Positions 26,801 through 34,642 of a stretch of DNA of 34,984 bases are shown in pieces. The position numbers were made by a program, and so were the translations under genes. Under the pieces are notes generated by a model. That model saw only the letters and a program-made list of their open reading frames with translations. It had not been told where the DNA came from and searched no databases. Source of the DNA: Bacteroidota bacterium (GTDB taxonomy: Bacteria; Bacteroidota; Bacteroidia; Bacteroidales; GCA-2748055); NCBI GenBank assembly GCA_020047715.1, contig JAIFNN010000117.1:873-35856 (forward strand), given 5' to 3'. The stretch's first letter is position 1, and each line of letters begins with the position of its first letter.

Positions 26801-28308
26801 GATACGTCGGCTGTAAAGGCGAATTCAGGATTCTCATTGGAGAAGTTCACCTTTCCCAAAAACTCCATTTTTATATTGGGATCCGTAATATTGAACGACC
26901 CATCAAAAACCTTATCGGTTAAAGTACCTGTAAGGTCAATGTTTTTATAGTTGTAACGATTGAGTTCCAGACTATCGATTAATCCGTCCATTTTGGCATA
27001 CAGGCCGGTCTTGGACGTGTAGCCGTTAATGTTTGCGTTCATGGTAATTCTCCCCACCAAAGAATCTTGTTTTATGAACTTGCCCAGAAAGAAATTCTTG
27101 GTTTTGAGTCTTCCTTGGAAATAAAGAGTGTTGGCGGTATCGGGTTTCAGAAGGATGTCGGAGGAAAACTCACCCAGGCTGGTCTTAAACGTGCCGTATG
27201 CGACGAAATCGTCCAGATAACCGGTAAACTTCCCCGAATATTTGATGGTTCCCAGTTCGGCAATGGATTGGGGTATTTTAAGTCTTTTGTTCTTGTCCCG
27301 ACCGGGTATTTTCAGATTCCTCAGGTCCTCGGAATTTGTCTCGAAACTGGTGAAGTCATAATTCATAAATGCCGATTTAATATCGGGCAGGCCATACATC
27401 GTGAAATTGGCTTTTAAGCGTGTATGATCATTATATGAAAGAAGCAGGTCGGTTCCCTTAAGATTGCTGATCTGACCTTTCAGGTAGCCCGAAAAACTGA
27501 GTTCTTCGTCGTAGCCTTCAAGGTTTGTGGCAAAATAGGAAATATCGCTGAATGAGATGAGTGAAGGGTCAAAATGGAAATCAATACCCACCAAATTCAC
27601 GAAGTCGGAAAAATCCTTGTAATCGAAAAAACTCAATTTGAGAAAGTCGGCCGATAAAGTCGAGTGGGGAGTTAAAAGACTTACATTGTCAAAGTCCATA
27701 TGCCTGCCGGAAAAGCTCATGTTGGAACTAAACTCGTTTATTGTTAAGCCGCTTTTTTCTCTGAGGCTCAACTTTTTAATGGTATAGGACAATGTGTCGC
27801 CTGATAATTCAAAATCCTCCAGTTTGAAGTTCATGCCCCGCATATCCATGTCGGCGTAATTCACCCCTCTTGTTACGATGTTCCTGCCTTCCCGCGAATA
27901 ATGAAAGCGGGAATTGACAAGTTCAACATTGTTAATCCCGATAGAAAACCTAGTGGAGTCCTTTTTGTCTTTTTTTATTAGTTGATCCGTTATAAACCGA
28001 AGGTTCAGAACCCCTGAAGTATCGATATTGAAATGGATATAAGCATCCTCTATGCTCAATCGAGAAAACTCCATTTCCTTGTTTCTTTTGCTGTATTTTT
28101 TCAGACTGAGCTTGATTTTTTCGGCGAATAGCAGGGTGTCACCGTTTTGATCTTCAACATATATGTTTTTCAAAACCAGACGATTCACAAAAGTCACGGC
28201 AACTTCATCGATGGATATTTTCGCGTCGAGATTTGCAGAGATTTTTTTGGTAACAACAGAAGTGAGGTAGGTCTGTATTTCGTTGTTTTGAAGGAACAAA
28301 ATTCCCAA
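23896..28308 (-). CDS. tamB: TamB-type translocation and assembly module protein (DUF490)
   Basis: A very large inner-membrane-anchored periplasmic protein that, in studied bacteria, helps insert outer-membrane proteins and carries phospholipids across the periplasm. The bulk is AsmA/TamB-like beta-sheet repeats; the C-terminal TamB domain (~1000-1440) shows GTGSLKILINTLGKFEIYGD, IEQGDYLFTLQNVINKKF and GRISWNGDPSDANIDLTA, ending VGFFYREYFNNL plus an acidic tail (EEDEEE). With a TTG start at 28308 it has 1470 residues. The frame is open upstream to 28386 and encodes KKLIKIFLIFLLVLISIPSL, the expected membrane anchor, but with no ATG, GTG or TTG there; the nearest candidate is CTG at 28332. The true start is therefore uncertain and probably upstream. 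It is divergent from tsaD. Confidence 0.93.
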   Translation of the reverse strand: MGILFLQNNEIQTYLTSVVTKKISANLDAKISIDEVAVTFVNRLVLKNIYVEDQNGDTLLFAEKIKLSLKKYSKRNKEMEFSRLSIEDAYIHFNIDTSGVLNLRFITDQLIKKDKKDSTRFSIGINNVELVNSRFHYSREGRNIVTRGVNYADMDMRGMNFKLEDFELSGDTLSYTIKKLSLREKSGLTINEFSSNMSFSGRHMDFDNVSLLTPHSTLSADFLKLSFFDYKDFSDFVNLVGIDFHFDPSLISFSDISYFATNLEGYDEELSFSGYLKGQISNLKGTDLLLSYNDHTRLKANFTMYGLPDIKSAFMNYDFTSFETNSEDLRNLKIPGRDKNKRLKIPQSIAELGTIKYSGKFTGYLDDFVAYGTFKTSLGEFSSDILLKPDTANTLYFQGRLKTKNFFLGKFIKQDSLVGRITMNANINGYTSKTGLYAKMDGLIDSLELNRYNYKNIDLTGTLTDKVFDGSFNITDPNIKMEFLGKVNFSNENPEFAFTADVSRARPYYLNLGNTDPGYFASFLLETNFTGKTIDQLNGEIRIVNSLFRKKDDQLQIYNLSLQAINTPGSNSIRINSDVMDVDIKGRYQFSSLPSSFKNLAAFYLPSLEEKATGVEAKTDKNNFDFSIRLKNIHPLIAFFLPGYDMGNNSEISGHYKPEEKDVSLNVNTTLFVFKGNEWKNLSIKSKSDKETVNLLSTSSSLVLSNKMVIDSLVITSKLKKDTARISLDWDSNSKPLYQGRINAVASLQRNLQSRNPIIGVQFDPSEIFFNDTLWHISESKVSIDTSSIAIDSFTIFNQSQNFLVYGTVSENSDDALRFSFNDMNLTTLNLFTRKFKMQLDGRLSGQASIKDPFHNITFLSDLQMKDLFINGENLGEGELLANWNNSLKKIHIKGFLGRGLVPAIKIEGDFSPQTKSMNFTGDMDKLKLNMFQPYAAFLVSDLKGIATGQLTLTGTTKQPEMNGSLRLMKTSLIVNYLQTRYNFSNDVKIVHNNVILKNFEAFDEKGNKAVAQGTITSKYFKDFNLDVKVETNNFAFLNTTEKDNPLFYGRIFAGGIIRISGPTDNLSMNITARSERNSVFFIPLYATEEVAVRNFIDWVDPFASANGTAETRPRYEVKMKGMQMSFNLEVTPDAEVQLIFDPKVGDIIKGRGTGSLKILINTLGKFEIYGDIDIEQGDYLFTLQNVINKKFVVEKGGRISWNGDPSDANIDLTAIYGLKTTISALDPDPEQQTSRKRIPVECVINMSGKLMNPTIEPDIMLPGADQQTQNIVKNSINTDEEMMKQFVSLLVMNNFYSQQGFTQGSSGGTSSNVAGVTTSELLSNQLSSWLSQISNDFDIGVNYRPGDQITSDELQVALSTQILNDRISISGNLDVGGNETTTSTATNTNNIVGDFDINFKITEKLHVKAFNRANDNLLFQTSPYTQGVGFFYREYFNNLNEWASRFKKNKADALQPKKTEDFNEEDEEE

Positions 28309-28437
28309 CGAAGGTATCGAAATCAGTACCAGTAAAAAGATAAGAAATATTTTAATTAATTTTTTGATATTTTTGGGCTTTAATACTTATGTAAAAAAAC
28401 GAAAAATAGTTCAGATTATTGACTAATATTGATAAAA

Positions 28438-29457
28438 ATGAGTACGACCATTCTTGGGATTGAATCTTCATGTGACGACACTGCTGCTGCGGTAGTAAGG
28501 GATGGCGTTTTACTCTCCAGTGTAATTGCCAATCAGGATGTCCATATTCAATACGGGGGAGTTGTTCCGGAGCTTGCTTCCAGGGCACATCAGCAGAATA
28601 TTGTTCCGGTGGTTGATGCTGCATTGAAGAAGGCTGGAGTGCAAGGCAACGATATTGATGCAGTTGCCTTTACCCGTGGTCCGGGTCTTTTGGGGTCATT
28701 GCTGGTTGGCACTTCTTTTGCCAAGGGATTCGCCCTGGTGCGAAACATACCGTTAATCGAGGTGCATCACTTGCAGGCCCATATATTGGTCCATTTTATT
28801 GAGCAGGAAGGATTGTCGCTCCCGAAACCCGAGTTTCCCTTTCTTTGTTTGCTTGTATCGGGCGGACACAGTCAGATCGTGTTGGTTCGAGACCATCTCG
28901 AAATGGAAATCATTGGTAAAACAATTGATGATGCAGCAGGGGAGGCGTTTGATAAAAGTGCGAAGCTGCTGGGATTGCCCTATCCGGGAGGGCCTTTTGT
29001 AGATAAACTGGCCAAACTGGGTGATGAGACCCGATTTGCCTTTAGCAAACCGCGTATACCCGGACTCGACTATAGTTTTAGCGGATTGAAAACTTCAATT
29101 CTCTACTTTTTAAGAGATCAGCAAAAGCTTAATCCGGGCTTTATCGAGGAGAACAAAAACGATCTCTGTGCTTCAATTCAAAAAACAATTATCGATATTC
29201 TCATGGATAAGTTAATAAAGGCTGCCAGTGATTACGGCATTTCAAGAATAGCATTGGCAGGAGGGGTGTCGGCAAATTCGGGCTTGCGCAACAGGATTGA
29301 ATCCGAAGCCATTAAGAGAAACTGGGACACCTTCATTCCGGAGTTTCGTTTTACTACCGATAACGCAGCGATGATAGCGATTACCGGCTATTTTAAATAC
29401 GGAAAAAAGATTTTTGCTCCCCAGAATATTTCACCCCTGGCGCGAATGGAATTCTAA
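28438..29457 (+). CDS. tsaD: tRNA N6-adenosine threonylcarbamoyltransferase
   Basis: This transfers the threonylcarbamoyl group to A37 of tRNAs that read ANN codons, with TsaB and TsaE, in the cytoplasm. It starts at the ATG at 28438 (MSTTILGIESSCDDTAAAVV); a TTG three codons earlier is less likely. Motifs are SRAHQQNIVPVV, GPGLLGSLLVGTSFAKG, the metal-binding HHLQAH, LLVSGGHSQIVLV, KLLGLPYPGGPFVDKLA, YSFSGLKTSILYF and the late GGVSANSGLR. Length (339) is normal. It is divergent from tamB and its last bases overlap the end of the convergent alarmone hydrolase gene by 4. Confidence 0.96.
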   Translation: MSTTILGIESSCDDTAAAVVRDGVLLSSVIANQDVHIQYGGVVPELASRAHQQNIVPVVDAALKKAGVQGNDIDAVAFTRGPGLLGSLLVGTSFAKGFALVRNIPLIEVHHLQAHILVHFIEQEGLSLPKPEFPFLCLLVSGGHSQIVLVRDHLEMEIIGKTIDDAAGEAFDKSAKLLGLPYPGGPFVDKLAKLGDETRFAFSKPRIPGLDYSFSGLKTSILYFLRDQQKLNPGFIEENKNDLCASIQKTIIDILMDKLIKAASDYGISRIALAGGVSANSGLRNRIESEAIKRNWDTFIPEFRFTTDNAAMIAITGYFKYGKKIFAPQNISPLARMEF

Positions 29458-29993
29458 AGTTCCGAATTCAGAGTCTCGATTCCTTCTTCAAGAGTTTGAT
29501 AGAAAACTTTCTCGAGATCCTGATTGACTCCTTCGCAACCTTTTACTACCTGTTGTGCCCAATCGAGGTAAGTGAGTTTTCTTTCGGTGCTCCAATCCAA
29601 AGGATAGGAAAGAATATCCCTGATATTGCAGATTTTATCGGCAATTTTCAGTTTTTTAGCTCCGATACTGTGCCCGGGAGCGTTTTTAACCTGAAGTTCT
29701 TTGCGAATGGAATAGGGCAGTTCTTTATCATCGGTAACTTCAACTACCATTCCGCTAACCACGTTTCCAAATTCTTGGGTAATGTCGTCAACAGTGGCAT
29801 CGGTATCTTCAATAATATCATGCAATAATGCAGCAATCAGCAAATCCTCATCATTTTCTCCGCAATCACTAAGCAACTTGGAAACCTTGAGGGGGTGATT
29901 GATGTAGGGAATCTGGTTGTATCCTTTTCTTCTTTGGTATTTGTGCTTCTCTGCGGCATAAACAGCTGCCGTAATCATCCTGTTATAATCCAT
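29454..29993 (-). CDS. MESH1-type small alarmone hydrolase (HD domain)
   Basis: A short HD-domain phosphohydrolase that consists only of the hydrolase domain of Rel/SpoT proteins. Its 179 residues match the human MESH1 (HDDC3) pattern closely: RRKGYNQIPYINHP with His33, ALLHDIIEDTD with His58-Asp59 and Glu62-Asp63, EVTDDKELP, KLKIADKICNIRD with Asp119 and Asn123, and WAQQVVKG near the end. All manganese and catalytic positions known from MESH1 are kept. By family it should hydrolyse (p)ppGpp to GDP/GTP; MESH1 also removes the 2' phosphate of NADPH, so this activity is possible. No synthetase or regulatory domain is present. The gene overlaps tsaD tail to tail by 4 bases and is divergent from the hybrid regulator. 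Confidence 0.88.
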   Translation of the reverse strand: MDYNRMITAAVYAAEKHKYQRRKGYNQIPYINHPLKVSKLLSDCGENDEDLLIAALLHDIIEDTDATVDDITQEFGNVVSGMVVEVTDDKELPYSIRKELQVKNAPGHSIGAKKLKIADKICNIRDILSYPLDWSTERKLTYLDWAQQVVKGCEGVNQDLEKVFYQTLEEGIETLNSEL

Positions 29994-30152
29994 CTCAATT
30001 CGTAATTTGCTGCGAAATTATAAAATTGGCGCGCTCTTCTCTAATAATTTTCAATAAATCGGTATTAATAATTTAATTTAGCATGCTTATTAATCTTAAT
30101 TTGCCGAAATTTATATCAATATGCAGAATCAATTTTATGTCAATTATTCTTT

Positions 30153-33100
30153 ATGGGTAGATTAATATTCATGTTTTCATTTGTGTTTTGTCTCTGCAAA
30201 ACAGCTTTGCTTTCTGCCCAGGTTGATGAAGGATTTACTGGATTCAGCACTGATGAAAGGTTTAAGCAAATCTCATTGGCTGAAGGTCTGTCGCAGAGCA
30301 CGGTTTTTTCAATTATTCAGGATAAGAAAGGATTTATATGGGTTGGAACGCGGGCAGGGGGATTAAATGTTTATAATGGGTACGAGTTTAAGGTTTATAC
30401 TACGCGGTCGACGGATAGCTCCACAATTAGTGACAATGAAATTACCTGTATTCTTGAAGACCAAAATCAGGTAATTTGGGTGGGAACCCGAAACGGAGGT
30501 CTTAACAGGTTTGACCGGAACACAGAGTCGTTTACCCGTTATCCATTTGCTGAGGGAGTTGCGAAATCAACGCTTTCACGTTCAATAAATATTCTTTACG
30601 AAGATAAAAGCGGGACGATCTGGGTTGGAACACGACGGGAATTTCTACGGTATGACAGGGAAAATGACGAGTTCATTCCAGTAAAGGCAACCGCGCAAGG
30701 GACAATTGAAAACGTCAGTGGAATTATGGAGGATAATGCGGGCAGGCTGATTCTCGGGACGAAAGAAAGGCTGGTATTGCTTAATCCTACTGACTCCCAC
30801 GCGATAAGCTATGATTTCGACCCTGCAGTTGCCCGCCTGGTTAGCAATGATAAAAAGGTGCCTGTTTGCTTTAATATGGATGGCAATGTTTTGGTGGGTA
30901 GCCCTGAAGGATTGATTCTTCTTGAATTCGGGAAAGATGGGTTTATCAGGCTTCCTATACCTGAAAATTCCCCGATTGCATTATATAATGATATCCGTAC
31001 CATTTTAAACGAGGATGACAAAGCTTATTGGTATGGAACCTATGATGGTTTGATAAAATATGATATTGAGCAAAATAAGTACCAGGTTTATACCCATGAC
31101 GAGAATAATCTTCTCAGCCTGTCTCATAATTCGGTCTACTCTTTTTTCAGGGATGTCAATGGGAATTTCTGGATCGGAACCTGGAATGGAGGAATTTCTT
31201 TTTTAGCTAAAAACCAGTTGAGGTTTGAGCATTATAGGCATCAGATAAATAACCCTTTTAGTTTGAGCAATAATGTGGTTTCTGCTTTTGCCGAGGATAA
31301 ACAGGGCGTTTGGGTAGGTACTGAGGCTGGTGGCTTAAATTATCTGGATACCGGGACCTGGAGAATGCATGCTTTCGAAAAGTGGGATTTTGGTTCGGAT
31401 TCCCTTGCAAGCATTAATGTGAAAGCTGTTTTTGTGGATTCCAATAGAGGATTGTGGGTTGGTACATTTGGGGTTGGTCTGAAAAAGTATGATAAAAGTT
31501 CGGGGAAGTTTGCCACTTTTCTCCCGGGAAAAAAAGTTTTTGCTATTGTGCAGGATACTACCGGAAAACTTTGGATCGGATGCCAGGACGGGTTGTATAA
31601 CATTACCGAAAGAGGGGTTCTGCTCAAAAGGTACAGATCCGATCCGGAGGATACGAATAGCATCAGCAACAACCATATAATGTCAGTTCTTCTGGATTCA
31701 AAGAAACGCTTATGGTTTGGAACCAAGGGTGAAGGAGTGAACCTTTATCACCCGTCCAATGACAATTTTGTTAGGATACCTGTGGATTCTGTAACCCGGA
31801 TTAACAGTAACGATTATGTTAATTCATTGTGTGAGGATTCGCGCGGAAGGATTTGGGCAGGAACCAATAATGGTCTTTATCTCTATAACGAGAAGTATAG
31901 TGCAATGGCACTTGTTCAGGATGAAGGCCTGCCGGTTGATGTTGTAAACAGTGTTATTGACGACAGGCTCGGACATTTGTGGATATCCACCAATCAGGGG
32001 CTAACTCGGTGGTCGCCGGAAACAGGAAACATCCGTTATTATAACGTTAGGGATGGATTACAGAGTAATGAGTTTAACCGCGGCTCCTGTTTCAGACACA
32101 GCAATGGCAAACTGTTTTTTGGAGGCATCAATGGCTTTAATGTTTTCTCTCCGGCTGATATTGTGGATAATCTGGTTATTCCCCCCGTAATAATAAGCGA
32201 TTTCCGGTTATTTAACAAAATTGTTAAGCCACATTCACAGGGGTCACCCTTATCTGAAACAATCGATGAATCTGAATCAATTACGCTAAAGTACAACCAG
32301 TCTTTTTTCGGTTTTGATTTCGTTGCCCTCAATTACATAATGCCTGAAAAAAACCAGTACGAATATATGCTCGAGGGTTATGATGCAGGTTGGAATTATG
32401 CAGGAACCTCCAGAAGGGCATCTTACATGAATTTAAAGGCAGGCGACTATATTTTCAAGGTCAGGGCTTCAAACAACGATCTCATCTGGAATAAGGAAGG
32501 GACGTCAATTAAGGTCAGGGTTCTCCCTCCCTATTGGAAAACAGTTTGGGCTTACCTCGTATACTTGTCGTTGATTTTAAGTTTTTTATTTGCCTTGCGG
32601 AAGCTGATTATTATCAGAATCGAGCAAAATAGTCTTTTGGAACACGAGCGTCGCGAGAAGGCTCGTATGGAAGAGATAAATCAGATGAAACTCAGATTTT
32701 TTACTGATATATCTCACGAATTCAGAACCCCGCTCACCCTCATTTCCGGACCCCTTGAGAAGCTTAATAATCAGGAGCTTAGTGTTCAGGAGACAAAGTA
32801 CCTGTACAACATTATGAGCCGCAACGTCAGCCGGTTGCTCCGTTTGGTAAACCAACTCATGGATTTCAGAAAAGCAGAAAACGAGAAGTTGAAACTTCAG
32901 GTCAGAACCGGCGATCTGGCTGTGTTTATTGGGAAGATTATTGACGGGTTCCGCGAATCGGCTCAAAGTAAAAATATTGTGCTTTCTTATGAGATTAAAG
33001 GAGTTGTGCCTGATATGCAGTGGTTTGACAGGGGAGCTATCGATAAAATCGTTTTTAACCTGTTGGCGAATGCTTTTAAGTTTACTCCAACCGGGGGGCA

Positions 33101-34238
33101 GATTGATGTTGTTTTAAATTGGGACTATAATCATGCGGGGATTAGTGTTACTGATACCGGGGTGGGGATTTCCAAGGATGATATCGGGAAGATTTTTGAC
33201 CGTTTTTTCATGGTTGAAGATAATTCTTTTACAACTAATTCAGGAACAGGAATTGGCTTGGCCCTGACCAAAAAACTTTCGGACCTTCATCATGGAAAAA
33301 TATCGGTAACCAGTAATCCAGGCAAAGGAAGTTGCTTTTCATTCAGTTTCGCTGTTTCACGTCAGGCTTATGCAGACAATGAAATTCTGGCGGATGAAAG
33401 GTTGAATGACATTGCCCAGCATGTTCCCCGTGAATCATTTAATGAGTTTGGTTCTGCTCAGTTTCAGGAAATTGGGAAAGACGAAAAACAGATTATGCTA
33501 ATAGTGGAGGACAATGATGATCTGAGAAATTTCCTGAAAGTTAGTTTCAAATCCTATACAGTCTTAGAAGCCGCCAATGGCAAAGATGGTCTGAATCTTG
33601 CTTTGGTCAAATTGCCTGATATCATCATTTCCGATGTTATGATGCCTGAAATGAGTGGGTATGAATTTTGTTCGCATGTAAAATCCGATTTTATAACTTG
33701 TCACATCCCCATGATCCTGCTGACCGCGAAAACTTCCCTTGAACATAAAATAAAAGGACTGGAAACCGGCGCGGATGCCTATGTGGAGAAGCCCTTTGAT
33801 TTCAATTTCCTGGATGTGCAGGTTAAAAATCTACTCTTGCAAAGATCCAGGCTGAAAAATAAATATTCTTCTTTTGTTGCCTTAAGCGAGATTACTGATG
33901 TGGATGCTGAAGATCCCAACCAGCGATTTCTCCAAAAAGTGTTTGAAATCATTCGCGAGAATGTTTCAGACCCGGAATTGTCGGTCGACTCCCTCGGGAA
34001 AATGATGGGGTTAAGCCGTGCCCAGCTTTTCAGAAAGTTCAGGGCTATCATTGATAAGTCACCAAGTGATTACATCCGGGAGGTAAGGTTAAAATTGGCA
34101 TATGGTCTGCTTTCCAATAAGAATTTCAATATTAATGAAGTAGCCTTCAAGTCGGGCTTTTCAAGTACATCCTATTTCATAACCTGCTTTAGGAAATATT
34201 ATGGAAAAACCCCTGGTGAAATATTGGAATCGAAATAG
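30153..34238 (+). CDS. hybrid two-component system regulator (sensor, kinase, receiver, AraC HTH in one protein)
   Basis: A one-piece membrane regulator of Bacteroidota that senses an oligosaccharide or similar ligand in the periplasm and activates nearby uptake genes. A signal peptide (~1-22) is followed by 14 two-component propeller repeats (pattern xIWVGTxxGGLxxYD), two seven-bladed propellers, to residue ~680, a Y_Y_Y domain (~700-790), one membrane helix (~798-820), HisKA with His855 in FFTDISHEFRTPLTL, HATPase with NLLANAFKFTPTGG, DTGVGIS and GTGIGLALT, a receiver with Asp1161 in IIISDVMMPEMSG and Lys in VEKPFD, and an AraC helix-turn-helix (~1255-1358, LSRAQLFRKFRAI and KSGFSSTSYFITCFRKYYGKTPGE). 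All phosphotransfer residues are intact. The likely target is the receptor gene downstream, whose leader has a direct repeat. The ligand is unknown. Confidence 0.95.
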   Translation: MGRLIFMFSFVFCLCKTALLSAQVDEGFTGFSTDERFKQISLAEGLSQSTVFSIIQDKKGFIWVGTRAGGLNVYNGYEFKVYTTRSTDSSTISDNEITCILEDQNQVIWVGTRNGGLNRFDRNTESFTRYPFAEGVAKSTLSRSINILYEDKSGTIWVGTRREFLRYDRENDEFIPVKATAQGTIENVSGIMEDNAGRLILGTKERLVLLNPTDSHAISYDFDPAVARLVSNDKKVPVCFNMDGNVLVGSPEGLILLEFGKDGFIRLPIPENSPIALYNDIRTILNEDDKAYWYGTYDGLIKYDIEQNKYQVYTHDENNLLSLSHNSVYSFFRDVNGNFWIGTWNGGISFLAKNQLRFEHYRHQINNPFSLSNNVVSAFAEDKQGVWVGTEAGGLNYLDTGTWRMHAFEKWDFGSDSLASINVKAVFVDSNRGLWVGTFGVGLKKYDKSSGKFATFLPGKKVFAIVQDTTGKLWIGCQDGLYNITERGVLLKRYRSDPEDTNSISNNHIMSVLLDSKKRLWFGTKGEGVNLYHPSNDNFVRIPVDSVTRINSNDYVNSLCEDSRGRIWAGTNNGLYLYNEKYSAMALVQDEGLPVDVVNSVIDDRLGHLWISTNQGLTRWSPETGNIRYYNVRDGLQSNEFNRGSCFRHSNGKLFFGGINGFNVFSPADIVDNLVIPPVIISDFRLFNKIVKPHSQGSPLSETIDESESITLKYNQSFFGFDFVALNYIMPEKNQYEYMLEGYDAGWNYAGTSRRASYMNLKAGDYIFKVRASNNDLIWNKEGTSIKVRVLPPYWKTVWAYLVYLSLILSFLFALRKLIIIRIEQNSLLEHERREKARMEEINQMKLRFFTDISHEFRTPLTLISGPLEKLNNQELSVQETKYLYNIMSRNVSRLLRLVNQLMDFRKAENEKLKLQVRTGDLAVFIGKIIDGFRESAQSKNIVLSYEIKGVVPDMQWFDRGAIDKIVFNLLANAFKFTPTGGQIDVVLNWDYNHAGISVTDTGVGISKDDIGKIFDRFFMVEDNSFTTNSGTGIGLALTKKLSDLHHGKISVTSNPGKGSCFSFSFAVSRQAYADNEILADERLNDIAQHVPRESFNEFGSAQFQEIGKDEKQIMLIVEDNDDLRNFLKVSFKSYTVLEAANGKDGLNLALVKLPDIIISDVMMPEMSGYEFCSHVKSDFITCHIPMILLTAKTSLEHKIKGLETGADAYVEKPFDFNFLDVQVKNLLLQRSRLKNKYSSFVALSEITDVDAEDPNQRFLQKVFEIIRENVSDPELSVDSLGKMMGLSRAQLFRKFRAIIDKSPSDYIREVRLKLAYGLLSNKNFNINEVAFKSGFSSTSYFITCFRKYYGKTPGEILESK

Positions 34239-34340
34239 CTTTTTATGAGTTCCCTTCCCAAATAACTTTTAATATTCGTTTTTGCGTTTTTGTGCTAATG
34301 CATTGATAATTAAGATTTTTATTGTTTAACCCTTTCTGTG

Positions 34341-34380
34341 GTGCAACACAATTGAAATCCCTGTGCAACGAATTCAAAAC
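34341..34380 (+). promoter_or_regulatory. direct repeat with 22-base period, candidate operator of the hybrid regulator
   Basis: GTGCAAC occurs at 34341 and again at 34363, and both copies continue with AATT and AAA in matching places (GTGCAACACAATTGAAA and GTGCAACGAATTCAAA, with one base of slip). A ~22-base period puts both copies on the same face of the DNA, as expected for paired AraC-type domains. It lies ~100 bases past the regulator gene and ~300 bases before the receptor start. Confidence 0.5.
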
Positions 34381-34474
34381 AGAATGTCTCATAAACAAAA
34401 CATTTTGATACGGGATTGATATGGGTTTTAGTGTGTATATGATACTTTTATTAATCTAAAAAAAACTAAAACTT

Positions 34475-34594
34475 GTGAAAACATTTCTGAACCGATACTT
34501 CTCTGCAAGCCCCAGGCGATATCTTATTGAAATAACAGTTATTATAGTGCTAAGTATTCTGCTTTTAATGCTTATTTATTTAATAATAGAATAG
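34475..34594 (+). CDS. possible 39-residue single-span membrane protein
   Basis: A GTG-started frame of 39 codons ends in TAG at 34592-34594. The first half is basic and polar (KTFLNRYFSASPRRYLIE) and the second half is one strong membrane helix (ITVIIVLSILLLMLIYLIIE). A basic N-terminus before one helix suits an inner-membrane protein with its N-terminus in the cytoplasm. It lies in the leader between the hybrid regulator and the TonB-dependent receptor, 48 bases before the receptor ATG, and would be co-transcribed with the receptor. A chance frame in A/T-rich DNA is the alternative. Confidence 0.42.
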   Translation: MKTFLNRYFSASPRRYLIEITVIIVLSILLLMLIYLIIE

Positions 34595-34642
34595 CGTTAC
34601 TTTTTTATTCTGAGACCTCAACTCAACCAATTACTACTAACT

